The notes under the pieces are model-generated. The model saw only the letters and a program-made list of their open reading frames with translations, did not search any database and was not told the origin of the DNA. From positions 26,160 through 90,159 of IMG/VR virus record IMGVR_UViG_3300023184_008808: a stretch of DNA of 64,000 nucleotides. The stretch is one strand, 5' to 3'. The translations under genes and the position numbers were made by a program. Shown here in pieces: positions 32,752 to 41,671 of the stretch. Each line of letters opens with the position of its first letter. The first letter of the stretch is position 1. The stretch comes from a virus.

Positions 32752-32782
32752 ATATACTCCTTATAAGTAATGAGGAGTATAT
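32752..32782 (+). promoter_or_regulatory. Inverted repeat overlapping the ribosome site of a sigma-like gene
   Basis: ATATACTCC (32752-32760) is the exact reverse complement of GGAGTATAT (32774-32782); loop of 13 bases. The right arm contains GGAG, the Shine-Dalgarno of the gene starting at 32786. An RNA hairpin would hide the ribosome site; as DNA it is also a plausible operator. Confidence 0.55.
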
Positions 32783-32785
32783 TTA

Positions 32786-33736
32786 ATGAACCATGATTTA
32801 AATCAGCGTGCTCAAAAGCTTGTTCAGACAACTATTCGTTGTTTTCATCATTCTTCTTTTGATGATGTTAAAGAACACAAGTCTATTACAGCTGAAATTC
32901 CAGAATTTGAAGCGTTTCAAAAAGGTATAAGTAAAATTCTTAAAATTCGTTCTGGTAAGGTCAATCCTGAAATGCTTCCTTGTTATGAAAGTCCTCTTTT
33001 AAATTTCGCACAAGAGCAACATCTTTTTCGAAAAATGAATTATTACAAGTATAGAGCTAAAACTATTATTGCTTCTATCAATTATGATGATCCTTGTTAT
33101 CAAAAAATTAAAAACGCTGAAAATTTTATTGAAAAGTCTATCGAGGTACGCAATCAAATTGCACAATCAAACTTTAGACTTGCAACTCAGATTATGAAAC
33201 ATCGCATGAGTTTTAACAAAGAATTATATCAAAGTGATTTAATGCTTTCAGATGCTTATTTTGATGTTCTAAAAGCTGTTGATTACTTTAATTGGACTTT
33301 AGGATATCGCTTTAGCACATACGCTACATGGGTTATAAAAAAGAATTATTTTAGGGATGCTAAATTAAAAGCAAATCTTTCAGAAAAATTCAACAGTCTT
33401 GACGATCAAAATGCAGATATGATTGAAGGTCGTAGTTCTGGCATAGAAGAGGAAAAGGCTCACATTACTCGTCAAAAGCTTATCTTTAAACTGATTGGAG
33501 TAATGGTTAGGGAAAATCTTGGAACTGATCGTGTGCGACAAGCTTTTGTTTTAGAAAACTATTACGGCGTTAATGGTCGTGATAGAAAGACTCTTGAGCA
33601 AATTAGCGAAGAGATTGGCGTCACCAAGGAAAGAGTTAGACAATTAAAAGAAAAAGGTCTCGAATGGATTAGAGAACGAGTGACGCAACTAGATCTTGAT
33701 TATGATAATGATGCCCCAGAGGAAAGCTTGTTTTAG
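32786..33736 (+). CDS. Sigma-70 family factor (third, largest group)
   Basis: 316 aa. N-terminal about 120 residues without motif, then region 2: NFRLATQIMKHRMSFNKE...LMLSDAYFDVLKAVDYFNWTLGYRFSTYATWVIKKNYFR (core-binding and -10 recognition, about 128-190), region 3, and region 4 YGVNGRDRKTLEQISEEIG-VTKERVRQLKEKGLEWIRE (classic helix-turn-helix, about 255-295). Closest of the four to bacterial group 2/3 sigma factors. Its ribosome site lies within an inverted repeat. Confidence 0.9.
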   Translation: MNHDLNQRAQKLVQTTIRCFHHSSFDDVKEHKSITAEIPEFEAFQKGISKILKIRSGKVNPEMLPCYESPLLNFAQEQHLFRKMNYYKYRAKTIIASINYDDPCYQKIKNAENFIEKSIEVRNQIAQSNFRLATQIMKHRMSFNKELYQSDLMLSDAYFDVLKAVDYFNWTLGYRFSTYATWVIKKNYFRDAKLKANLSEKFNSLDDQNADMIEGRSSGIEEEKAHITRQKLIFKLIGVMVRENLGTDRVRQAFVLENYYGVNGRDRKTLEQISEEIGVTKERVRQLKEKGLEWIRERVTQLDLDYDNDAPEESLF

Positions 33737-33757
33737 ACTTTAAAAAGTCAACAGCAT

Positions 33758-33773
33758 TGATATAATAGCCCCT
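33758..33773 (+). promoter_or_regulatory. Extended -10 abutting the RNA ligase start
   Basis: TGA TATAAT at 33758-33766, seven bases before the ATG at 33774, so the transcript would begin at or next to the start codon; no Shine-Dalgarno is present. Confidence 0.4.
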
Positions 33774-34910
33774 ATGTTCACTTTAAAAGAAGCCTACGAA
33801 GCTCTTGTTGACAGAACTGAATTTGCTGTTAAGCAAACTAAGGATACTGTTTGTTTTGATTATATAATTGTTCTTTCTGACTCTTTTTTGCCAGAAGACA
33901 ATAGTGAAGAGGCTAAGCGAAAAGCATGGATTCGTCGCAATATGCGAGGAGTTACTTTTTGCTTGCATACGCAAGAAATATTATCATTACCTTTGCACAA
34001 GTTTTATAACTTGAATCAAAATCCTCAGTCAGCTTTTCACTTATACCAAAATCAACAAGCTACTATTTATGAAAAATTAGATGGTAGCATGATTCATTTT
34101 TATTTGCTTAAAGGTGATTTAGTAGCATCAACATGTCGCTCTATAGATACAGTTCAAGCCAAAGAAGCTTTGTCTATAGCACAAAACAATACTAAGCTTA
34201 AAAATGAAATTTTAGAGTCTATACAAAATGGATTGACTCCTATATTTGAATTTGTATCTCCTAAAAATCAAATTGTTGTTCAGTATAATCAACAACGACT
34301 TGTTTATCTTATTTCTAGAAATCGTAAAACTGGTAAATATATTTTTGAAGATAAGTATTCTGATAAGGCCAAGGTTTTCAATATTGCTTTTCCTTATATT
34401 TTTGATTTTTTAAACATAAAAGAATTTGAAGGATATGTTTGTCATTTTGAAAATGGCGAAATTCTTAAGTTAAAAACTCCTTGGTATGTTGAACGACACC
34501 GTGCTGTAGATTTTTTGATTAAGCCTCTTTATAAGCTTTATGAAGTTGCTCTCGATGGCTATATGGATGATATTATTGGTTTAGCTGCCGATTCTTATAA
34601 ACATAAATTAACTTTAATTCATGATGAAGTTCAAAAAGATATATTGAACCATAAAAAAGAAATACAAAACAATTTTGATAATTTAATTATTTCATTGGGC
34701 ACACAACATCAGTCTTTAAATGACAGGCTACAAGATAAAGCTCACAGAAAAAAGTTTGTTCAGTGTGTAAAGGATTCTAAGCAAGACATATCAATCATGA
34801 TGTGTCTATATCAAGGGCAAGAATTTGATAAAATACTGAAGAAAAAGCTTCTTGAAAATTATACTGCACAATATAAAGTAAAAATTTGGGAAGACAATAA
34901 TTTTAAATAA
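33774..34910 (+). CDS. T4 Rnl1-type RNA ligase
   Basis: 378 aa, similar to T4 RNA ligase 1 (374 aa). Motif I KLDGS with adenylated Lys101, motif III-like PIFEFVSPKNQIVV, motif IV/V EGYVCHFENGEILKLKTPWY. C-terminal helical domain as in Rnl1. Rnl1 reseals tRNAs cut by anticodon nucleases, together with a phosphatase/kinase. A HAD phosphatase (42345) and a 2H phosphoesterase (47794) are also encoded. Possible leaderless mRNA (extended -10 directly before ATG). Confidence 0.9.
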   Translation: MFTLKEAYEALVDRTEFAVKQTKDTVCFDYIIVLSDSFLPEDNSEEAKRKAWIRRNMRGVTFCLHTQEILSLPLHKFYNLNQNPQSAFHLYQNQQATIYEKLDGSMIHFYLLKGDLVASTCRSIDTVQAKEALSIAQNNTKLKNEILESIQNGLTPIFEFVSPKNQIVVQYNQQRLVYLISRNRKTGKYIFEDKYSDKAKVFNIAFPYIFDFLNIKEFEGYVCHFENGEILKLKTPWYVERHRAVDFLIKPLYKLYEVALDGYMDDIIGLAADSYKHKLTLIHDEVQKDILNHKKEIQNNFDNLIISLGTQHQSLNDRLQDKAHRKKFVQCVKDSKQDISIMMCLYQGQEFDKILKKKLLENYTAQYKVKIWEDNNFK

Positions 34911-34920
34911 ACTTTAGTTC

Positions 34921-35042
34921 TGCTTTACAATCAAAATTACAAATGGTAATATTGCTCTGCCAAAGAAATTCAGTCTGGCCTCACATAGAGTGGTAGGGTT
35001 AGTTTCTACTGAATTGATTGGTTTAATTGGAGTTGATATATT
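34921..35042 (+). promoter_or_regulatory. Leader of the gene at 35043 with TTTACAATCAAA box
   Basis: TGCTTTACAATCAAA at 34921-34935, one copy of a motif recurring upstream of several genes; then a 7-bp AATTCAG/CTGAATT stem enclosing about 35 bases (about 34969-35015); ribosome site AATTGGAG before the ATG at 35043. Confidence 0.35.
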
Positions 35043-35918
35043 ATGCCGACTAATCGTTCTGGCATTCGTGGTGTGCGTGTTACCTCTACTGCTTCTCAAG
35101 TTCTTGATGAACTGACTAATTTAGTTCCTCAAAAGAATCCTGAGACCAAGAAGCCAGTTGAGTGGCAACTGCCTCTTACCCCAGAAGCTCAATCTTTGGC
35201 TAATAATTGGGCTGATGCCAAAGAGCTTTCTGATCCAATTGTCAAAAGATTAGAAAAAGAGCGCAATGAATTCAATGCTTATGCTTTGCGTATCGTTGCT
35301 GAGCGTATTTTGAAATTTAAAAGTAAGCCTAGCAATCCATTAGTAATTACCAAACGAGCAGATGGAAAAGATGATCATAAATTTAAGTGGCTTTTTTGCG
35401 ACAGTTTGAGTTTAGATTTTCCTGCTGTTCCTGAAGGTGTCGCTGTTCGTGATCATCACATTAAAGTTTTTGAAGATCATGGATTGCATCCTGTAGATGC
35501 CGCATCCTTGGTTGACAATGAATTAGATTTTTGTCCGGTTGTTGGATTCAAGTCGTTTAGCGAACTTCTTGATGGAATTTATAAAAATCGAGATTTTGTC
35601 GAATCTTCAACTGAGCAGAAAGCTGCTGGCATGAAACTGCGTGATCTTGTGAAGTGGGATGGCAGCGGTCCTGTTCCGCAACCCTTGACTGCAGAGGAAA
35701 AAAATCTGGTATTAGAGCGAAGTTCTAATACAAAAGTTAAGGCAGGTTTTTTGAACAGGGTTGCTAATTATTGTAGGTCGTTGGATCAAATCATGGCTGT
35801 TTTCAAGCTTATACAGCCCAAGATTTATCCCTCTTATTTAGATTATGCCTCTAGCGATGACGCTGCTGGCAAGCTAGCTAGGAAGAAAGATGCTTTGAAC
35901 GGCATTTTCGGCTTATAA
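35043..35918 (+). CDS. Hypothetical protein, 291 aa, probably abundant
   Basis: Soluble, Lys/Asp rich, no recognised family. Features include FDPxxxxLD-type strands, a FCPVVGFKSFSELLDGIYKNRDF stretch (about 160-182, in pieces) and a C-terminal helical region. GGAG site, long leader and a perfect 18-bp terminator suggest high expression, e.g. an abundant DNA-binding or virion protein, but nothing in the sequence decides this. Confidence 0.55.
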   Translation: MPTNRSGIRGVRVTSTASQVLDELTNLVPQKNPETKKPVEWQLPLTPEAQSLANNWADAKELSDPIVKRLEKERNEFNAYALRIVAERILKFKSKPSNPLVITKRADGKDDHKFKWLFCDSLSLDFPAVPEGVAVRDHHIKVFEDHGLHPVDAASLVDNELDFCPVVGFKSFSELLDGIYKNRDFVESSTEQKAAGMKLRDLVKWDGSGPVPQPLTAEEKNLVLERSSNTKVKAGFLNRVANYCRSLDQIMAVFKLIQPKIYPSYLDYASSDDAAGKLARKKDALNGIFGL

Positions 35919-35932
35919 TTTAGCTGAGTATT

Positions 35933-35981
35933 AGAATGGAATCCGATATGGTAATTTTCATATCGGATTCCATTCTTTACA
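35933..35981 (+). terminator. Perfect 18-bp terminator
   Basis: AGAATGGAATCCGATATG (35933-35950), loop GTAATTTT, exact complement at 35959-35976, then TTTAC. The most stable hairpin in the left half of the window. Confidence 0.75.
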
Positions 35982-35995
35982 TATGGAGGCAAAAT

Positions 35996-36559
35996 ATGTT
36001 GCGAGATGATTTGTTGGATTGTAAAACTCTTGAAGAAAAATCTAAAATAATTTGGCAGCATTACGAAAAGCGTAAATTAGATAGTAATTTAGAACCCAAC
36101 TGGACACACGCTGCTTATGATTTAGTTCTTCGCTACAACGAAAATCCTTCTGCTTTAAAGAACGAAGAATCAAGCGTTCTTAAAGAGTTGATTTACAGTC
36201 ACGAAATGCTTGATGGTACTGAAGTTCAGTCTTTTCCTCACATTCCTCGTAGTCCTGTTCGTATCATGCATGATGGTTGGAAAATTGGAACTCCTACATG
36301 GATTTTCATGGGCAGAAGTCTTAATTTTAATTTAATTCGTTCTTTGGGCAATGACTGGATTGCAGTTGGTCGTGAAGTTCCAGCAGATCTTTGTCATCTT
36401 TTTGATCCAACCATGCCCAAAATTGCTTGGATCGCTTACAACATCAATGATCAAATGGGACTCAATGCTCAAACAGCCAATTGTATCGGCCCAGCTTTAT
36501 ATTTTAATGAACTTATTGAAGCATTGGAGAAACAAACCAAGAAGAAATTTTCGATCTAA
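35996..36559 (+). CDS. Hypothetical protein, 187 aa
   Basis: Start at ATG 35996, preceded by ATGGAGGC; the longer frame from 35936 begins inside the terminator hairpin and is rejected. Soluble, no motif recognised (contains SPVRIMHDGWKIGTPTW, about 79-95). Function unknown. Confidence 0.6.
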   Translation: MLRDDLLDCKTLEEKSKIIWQHYEKRKLDSNLEPNWTHAAYDLVLRYNENPSALKNEESSVLKELIYSHEMLDGTEVQSFPHIPRSPVRIMHDGWKIGTPTWIFMGRSLNFNLIRSLGNDWIAVGREVPADLCHLFDPTMPKIAWIAYNINDQMGLNAQTANCIGPALYFNELIEALEKQTKKKFSI

Positions 36560-36576
36560 ACAATAAGTGTTTTTTA

Positions 36577-36591
36577 TGGTAAAATATTTCC
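36577..36591 (+). promoter_or_regulatory. Extended -10 abutting an ATG
   Basis: TGG TAAAAT at 36577-36585, six bases before the ATG at 36592; no Shine-Dalgarno, suggesting a leaderless message. Confidence 0.35.
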
Positions 36592-37263
36592 ATGGAAATA
36601 AAATATAATTTTAAAGGCCGTCTAAAAGTAAATGCTTATAAATCCATGGATTGTGATGTACAAATGCATGTAAGCGTTCTTGAAGATGATCCTTGGGAAT
36701 CTTTGGCTGATAAGAATAAACTCAATACTATTTATCCTATTGATCAATATGTGGATGGCATTAGAGTGGCTGGTGAATTGTCTTTTTTTGATCAGATCAG
36801 TTCTCCTATGAAAATTAGTCGTGGAACTGGTGCTGGCATGAGTGAAAGCGTTGAGTTGGAGCTTTATTACTCTGACGAGCCAAATATTACGAGTCGAATT
36901 AAAATTGTTTTTCTTGAAAAAACTGCTACTATTCGCATACAAGGAAACTACAACGAAAATAAAATATATTGGCAATTTTGCATTATTGGTACGCCATTGG
37001 CTGATGGCATGAATATTTTTCCAGATGATTTTACCGGTAGCAATACACTAAAAGTTTATTCTTGCAACGACTTTAGAGGCGTTTGGCCTTACCCTGTTTC
37101 TTCAATAATAGTAGCTTCAAATGTCAAAGAAGCTAAGAGAATATTGTTGCATGAATTGAATCGTGCTGGTATTCCTATTGAAGATTCTGGTCATTTTACT
37201 TTCATCAAACTTGATTTGTCGAAGTCGGGTTGTTTTATTCTTAACGATGGCAAGGTGTTATAA
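36592..37263 (+). CDS. Hypothetical protein, 223 aa
   Basis: Predicted mainly beta protein, no recognised motif. Followed by two small genes with 1 and 6 base gaps. The start is supported by the extended -10 rather than by a ribosome site, so the initiation codon is less certain. Confidence 0.55.
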   Translation: MEIKYNFKGRLKVNAYKSMDCDVQMHVSVLEDDPWESLADKNKLNTIYPIDQYVDGIRVAGELSFFDQISSPMKISRGTGAGMSESVELELYYSDEPNITSRIKIVFLEKTATIRIQGNYNENKIYWQFCIIGTPLADGMNIFPDDFTGSNTLKVYSCNDFRGVWPYPVSSIIVASNVKEAKRILLHELNRAGIPIEDSGHFTFIKLDLSKSGCFILNDGKVL

Positions 37264-37264
37264 A

Positions 37265-37456
37265 ATGAATATTACAATTGATGTAACAGATTTAACCGAA
37301 GCTATTTTAGATTTTTTTTCACATGGAGATCAAGTTTTAATCGTAAACCAAGGTGTATTTACCAATATGCATATTCGTCTTTTTGATGATATTTTTTTGG
37401 TAAAAAATGTTTCTAATGGTCGTGAGCGTCAACTTCTGACAATAAAGAAACTCTAA
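37265..37456 (+). CDS. Hypothetical protein, 63 aa
   Basis: Start ATG 37265, one base after the previous stop. Small alpha/beta protein, MNITIDVTDLTEAILDFF then LIVNQGVFTNMHIRLFDD. Function unknown. Confidence 0.45.
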   Translation: MNITIDVTDLTEAILDFFSHGDQVLIVNQGVFTNMHIRLFDDIFLVKNVSNGRERQLLTIKKL

Positions 37457-37462
37457 TAATGT

Positions 37463-38098
37463 ATGTCATATTCTAAAAAGATTTTGGTTAGCAAGCGTCT
37501 AAAAGGACCCGGATTTATTGCAAATCCGTCTAGCGTTGTTTATGTGTTCAGAAACACTCTTAAAGGTTCTATAGGTGTTTGTCTTAGCGGTGAAAATATT
37601 GGCCCTTTAAATAAGTCCAATATGAGGGACATTCTTAACGCTCCGCCAGACATTTTTGTGCGAGCCAAAGAAATAATCATTGGTGGTGATATTGAATTTC
37701 CTATTTATTTAGGTGGACCAAATCGCACTGAAGGTCTTTATTTCCTTCACGGATATCCTGAATTTGCAAATGTCACCAAGTTAGATCATGTTCCTGAAAA
37801 AGTTAAAAACAATAAAATTAAAAAGGATTCTGTTGCTGCTGAAGGAGTTTACTTTGGAACTCCTTATACTTTTGGCCATCTTCTTGAATCGGGTCATGTT
37901 GCCGAAGAAAAAATGCGCTTTTTTACTGGTCAATGTAAATGGCACGCTGGACAGCTGGAAACAGAAATACAGGCAGGATTCTGGGAAGTTTGTGAGCCAG
38001 AACCTTGCCTGTTTTTTAATTTGAAAGCTTGTCAGAAGTTACTTGAAATTGAAGAAAACAAAAAAAATATGTTTCCTTTTAATTTTTCTGTTAACTAA
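37463..38098 (+). CDS. YqgE/AlgH-like protein (DUF179)
   Basis: 211 aa. Segment IYLGGPNRTEGLYFLHG (about 92-108; family GGPV..lf.LH) and RFFTGQCKWHAGQLETEIQAGFWEV (about 151-175; family flGYAGWgpGQLe.Ei) are diagnostic for YqgE/AlgH. Typical size 180-190 aa. Bacterial roles are poorly defined. Probably captured from the host. The ATG at 37463 has no clear ribosome site. Confidence 0.8.
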   Translation: MSYSKKILVSKRLKGPGFIANPSSVVYVFRNTLKGSIGVCLSGENIGPLNKSNMRDILNAPPDIFVRAKEIIIGGDIEFPIYLGGPNRTEGLYFLHGYPEFANVTKLDHVPEKVKNNKIKKDSVAAEGVYFGTPYTFGHLLESGHVAEEKMRFFTGQCKWHAGQLETEIQAGFWEVCEPEPCLFFNLKACQKLLEIEENKKNMFPFNFSVN

Positions 38099-38137
38099 CA
38101 ACATGGGGCTGATATTATCAGTTCCTAAATTTTTAAT

Positions 38138-39199
38138 TTAAGGAATATTAGCGATATCGCCAGAATCAGGTGTTAATATACCTCTGAGAGCTTGTGGGCT
38201 AATAGTATCACTTATGAATAGAACATGTCCATCACCAAATACTGCATTGCAGCCACCACTGTGAAAACTGAATGGCTCATCATTTGCACCACAGTTGTTT
38301 AAATTCCAAGGGCAAGTAGATGGACCGCCCAACGGAGTAGAGTTGTTGTTGATTTTGGCTTGAGTGCTGGTGGTAGACTGGTGAGGTCCAGAAACACCAT
38401 TGCCAACATCAGGTTCTCCCCATCGATAATTGTTCCTAAGCCCACTAGGAGATTTATCGATGCAATCAGCACAAGCATCAGCATAGCTGGAAACCATGAA
38501 AGGAGCTATTGATTCATGGTTTTTACCTGCGTCTTCAATAATGGCAACAGTATTGCTTGTTCCATCGATAACACCAGCAATGCGACGAGGACTCATTTTT
38601 GTGTAAAAAGCTGTATGGTTGGAACTACCAGCAGTAATTGCTACAGTAGGTGCAGCACCGTTATGCAAAGTTAAAAGTCCCGCAGTGCGATATGTTGCAG
38701 TTGTTGCTGGAGTGCTTAGAGTAGATCTAGCACCAGTATTGGGATCAATATCACAATAAGCCACAGGCATATAGTCTGCCTGACCATAATTCAAAGGATC
38801 ATCTTTACTATATCCATTGCTAGGACATGTAAAAGTCTTAATCTTGTTTTTATATGCTGCAATATTGCTAGGATGATTATATCGTAAATTGATGTTAATT
38901 GACTTATAGACAGTTTCTTGTTCGACTAATGGTAAAAGTTGAGTGTAGGTTGAATGGACATCCATCCAAGTAGAAGGCGGTGAAGTTGGTGAATTGCCTT
39001 CGCCACTTGTTGGAAAGTAACCGTAAATGCTTTCGAATGAATGTAAACCTAAACCTATTTGTTTAAGATTATTAGTACAACTCATTCGATTCGCAGCTTC
39101 ACGAACTTTCTGTACTGCTGGAAGTAGCAGGCCGATTAGGATGGCTATAATTGCTATTACAACCAGCAATTCAATCAGCGTAAAACCTTTTCTTTTCAT
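38138..39199 (-). CDS. DUF1559 protein with type IV pilin-like N-terminus
   Basis: 353 aa from ATG 39199 (GAAAGGG site). [21 protein letters not shown] is a textbook type III prepilin leader (cleavage after Gly, E+5), followed by [18 protein letters not shown] and a C-terminal DUF1559 domain ending [20 protein letters not shown]. This family is strongly expanded in Planctomycetota and is the clearest host marker here. Prepilin peptidase and pilin assembly genes are absent, so the product presumably uses host machinery. Minus strand, convergent to the YqgE-like gene. Confidence 0.93.
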   Translation of the reverse strand: MKRKGFTLIELLVVIAIIAILIGLLLPAVQKVREAANRMSCTNNLKQIGLGLHSFESIYGYFPTSGEGNSPTSPPSTWMDVHSTYTQLLPLVEQETVYKSININLRYNHPSNIAAYKNKIKTFTCPSNGYSKDDPLNYGQADYMPVAYCDIDPNTGARSTLSTPATTATYRTAGLLTLHNGAAPTVAITAGSSNHTAFYTKMSPRRIAGVIDGTSNTVAIIEDAGKNHESIAPFMVSSYADACADCIDKSPSGLRNNYRWGEPDVGNGVSGPHQSTTSTQAKINNNSTPLGGPSTCPWNLNNCGANDEPFSFHSGGCNAVFGDGHVLFISDTISPQALRGILTPDSGDIANIP

Positions 39200-39425
39200 G
39201 TGATCAAACCCTTTCATTTTGGTTTTAAATTCATTAGACACTTCTACATAGCCGATTATATTGCGAAGTAATATGTGTTTTAGACGAGTCTTTTGTGAAA
39301 CTTGTATGAAGTACTTTTATTGAACAATTATTGTTCAATAGACTTTTTTTATTATGTGTATTTTTAACTATTGGTTTTTATGAATTTAGCTTCTTATAAT
39401 TGAACATAATTTAAGAGGCCAGATT

Positions 39426-39680
39426 ATGGATGACTTGCTTCCTTTTGTAAATCCTGAGATTTGTTTTTCTTTGCAGCGTGAAGTTGCAAACATATCAGAC
39501 ATTGAATTTGTCAAAAGGCAACTCAAATTACTTAAAAAGAAAAATCCTGTTATAGGTCTTTGGATCAAAGATTTTTCTAAAAAATCTAAGGACAGAATGT
39601 TTACGATGGTCTGTGCTTTGATGGTTTATAGAATGCTAGAAGTTCAATACGAAATCGATGATATGAATGAATTTATTTGA
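39426..39680 (+). CDS. Hypothetical protein, 84 aa
   Basis: Small helical, basic centre (KRQLKLLKKKNP). Ribosome site AAGAGG. The upstream gap (39200-39425) is AT-rich intergenic DNA between divergent genes containing an AACAATTA/TTGTTCAA-like short palindrome (about 39315-39335) but nothing else recognised. Confidence 0.55.
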   Translation: MDDLLPFVNPEICFSLQREVANISDIEFVKRQLKLLKKKNPVIGLWIKDFSKKSKDRMFTMVCALMVYRMLEVQYEIDDMNEFI

Positions 39681-39749
39681 ATTCTTGGTTTATGAGATTT
39701 TTGAAATTTGTATGTGTACATATTTCAAAGTCTTTGGCCAAGGAGTGAT

Positions 39750-40145
39750 ATGGAGCCCATCGATGACCGCACCTTAGGCGAAAAGTTAAGTGATAGTGTC
39801 GCTAAATTTGGTGGATCATGGTGGTTTATAGGATTTGGTGCAGGTTTCATTGTTGTTTGGGTTTTTCTTAATGTTTGTGTAATTATTTGGGATGATTATC
39901 CTTTTGTTTTGTTGAATCTTTTTCTGTCTTTAGTTGCAGCATTTCAAGCGCCATTTATTCTAATGGCTCAGCGTCGTGTAGAAATGAAACAGGATGCTAT
40001 TTACAGAACTTTATTTAGAGAAATAAAGGAATTAGTTGAAGTAGATTTAAGCATTGAGCATGAGGTTCTTGAAAGCAATAAAAAATTAGAACAAGAGCTT
40101 GAAGCTATTAAATCTATGATAGTAGAAAAAAAAGAGACATTATGA
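39750..40145 (+). CDS. DUF1003 membrane protein
   Basis: 131 aa from ATG 39750 (CAAGGAGTGAT). GSWWFIGFGAGFIVVWVFLN (TM1), WDDYPFVLLNLFLSLVAAFQAPFILMAQRR (DUF1003 core, read in pieces) followed by a charged coiled-coil tail. DUF1003 proteins are small bacterial inner-membrane proteins of uncertain function. Ends with ATGA overlap into the HNH gene. Confidence 0.85.
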   Translation: MEPIDDRTLGEKLSDSVAKFGGSWWFIGFGAGFIVVWVFLNVCVIIWDDYPFVLLNLFLSLVAAFQAPFILMAQRRVEMKQDAIYRTLFREIKELVEVDLSIEHEVLESNKKLEQELEAIKSMIVEKKETL

Positions 40146-41035
40146 AGTTAAGAGCTACTGCCACAATTATGTGGGATTTTGATACAGATTTACCTTATGC
40201 ACAGGCTATGGAAATTGCCAAGCATCATCTTGATGAAATTCCCATTCATGATAATATGAAAGATGTGCGTCTTTTAATTCAACTTGATAAACTTCGTAAC
40301 AAAGTTGAAAAGGTTAGAATTGGAGAATTTCAATTTGATGAAGTATTTCCTTATTTTAGCAATGAAAACAATAAAAAAGAATATATTGTAAATGATATAA
40401 GTTATATTGTTAAAATGAATTCTGATAGATATTTTCTTTTTAAAAATCAGAGTTCATGTGTTTCTTGTGGCCTTAAAGGAACTCGTATTTTTCTTGAATG
40501 TCTTCCAAACGATGAAGCACCTCATTTTAATCTATATGGCGAAGAAGAAGAAAAATTAGTTTTATTTACAAAAGATCACATTAAAGCAAAATGTTTTGGT
40601 GGAAAGAATGAATTGAGTAATTATCAAACTATGTGCAGTATATGCAATAGTTTGAAGGCATATAGCAATTTAACAGTTGATGCTGTAAAAAGTCTTAGAA
40701 ATTTATATAACAAAAATAAAAATAAATTAACCAAGAAGAAATTGCATGTTCTTCTTGAACAAGAAAGAACAAAATTGCAGCAACCTTGGTTGTTAGAACT
40801 ACAAGCTGAAGACTTTCCTCCAAATAAAGATTCGATGCGAGTGAAAAGGTCTTTTAAGGTAGTCGAATTTAATGGCGAATTGTTTTCAGAAACAAATACA
40901 TCTTATGATGCAAATGTTGTTGGAATCGTTAATGAAGGTGCATATTTAGAGCCTATGGTAGAAATTAACAAAGAAGTGTATTGTAAAGCTTGGAAAGATA
41001 AAATTATAAGAGTTAGTCTTTCCTTGTTGCGTTAA
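40142..41035 (+). CDS. HNH endonuclease (second)
   Basis: 297 aa. CVSCG and CSICNSLKA zinc pairs bracket DHIKAKCFGGKNELSNYQTMC (about 141-161, in pieces), the HNH core with catalytic Asp-His. About 100 extra residues on each side distinguish it from the stand-alone HNH at 18725. ATGA coupling with the DUF1003 gene is unusual for a homing nuclease and argues for a resident function such as packaging or DNA processing. Confidence 0.8.
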   Translation: MKLRATATIMWDFDTDLPYAQAMEIAKHHLDEIPIHDNMKDVRLLIQLDKLRNKVEKVRIGEFQFDEVFPYFSNENNKKEYIVNDISYIVKMNSDRYFLFKNQSSCVSCGLKGTRIFLECLPNDEAPHFNLYGEEEEKLVLFTKDHIKAKCFGGKNELSNYQTMCSICNSLKAYSNLTVDAVKSLRNLYNKNKNKLTKKKLHVLLEQERTKLQQPWLLELQAEDFPPNKDSMRVKRSFKVVEFNGELFSETNTSYDANVVGIVNEGAYLEPMVEINKEVYCKAWKDKIIRVSLSLLR

Positions 41036-41086
41036 GAATTGATTTTTGCAGCACTAAATATTTGCAGATAAACAAAGAGGAGTGCC

Positions 41087-41671
41087 ATGCAACTTGAACC
41101 TTGGGAAATTGAACTGCGTCAGCAGTTAGGATTGGAACAACAAATAAACACTTCAGATACTGTTGCTTCAACAAAAATAGATTTTACTAATGGCACAATG
41201 ACTTTTGTATTTTTGCTTATTGTTTTAGCATGTGCTACGCTTTATGTTTATGATGATAAAACTGGTGGTCATTTTAAAAATTGGACATTAAGCCATTTTC
41301 ATACAAATAAAATAGAATCTCCTTCTTCAACATACCCTGTTGATCCTGTTGAGCCTAAGATTACACAACCAATTGAGCCATCTTTCAAAGACGCTGAAAT
41401 TGCAAAGATAAAAAATGAATTGACAAAGTTCAATTTAGAAAATAAAACAAAATATGACGAGATTACAGCTAAATTAAATGTCACCAGCCATAAGGTTGGT
41501 CTTATGGGCGTAATTCTTAATGAGAATTTTAATATTCTAGATCAAAATAAAAATGTTCACAAATTGATGTTTTTTAATAGAGATTGGACTTTAGATCGTA
41601 TGCCTAGTTACATAGAATTAAGCGAAGATGATATCGAATACTTAAAGAAATTTGTTAAAGAAGGTCAATAA
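41087..41671 (+). CDS. Membrane-anchored coiled-coil protein
   Basis: 194 aa. Transmembrane helix about 40-58 (TFVFLLIVLACATLYVY), Pro-rich linker, then a helical coiled coil and a C-terminal helix. AAGAGGAG site. Overlaps the 3' end of the minus-strand amidohydrolase-like gene by 7 bases (convergent). Confidence 0.55.
   Translation: MQLEPWEIELRQQLGLEQQINTSDTVASTKIDFTNGTMTFVFLLIVLACATLYVYDDKTGGHFKNWTLSHFHTNKIESPSSTYPVDPVEPKITQPIEPSFKDAEIAKIKNELTKFNLENKTKYDEITAKLNVTSHKVGLMGVILNENFNILDQNKNVHKLMFFNRDWTLDRMPSYIELSEDDIEYLKKFVKEGQ

Noticed and set aside
35936-35995. N-terminal extension of the 36.0 kb gene
   Set aside because: Falls in the 18-bp terminator hairpin; ATG 35996 has ATGGAGGC.
37163-37264. 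Longer start of the 63-aa protein
   Set aside because: Overlaps the preceding gene and gives an atypical hydrophobic start; ATG 37265 directly follows the stop.
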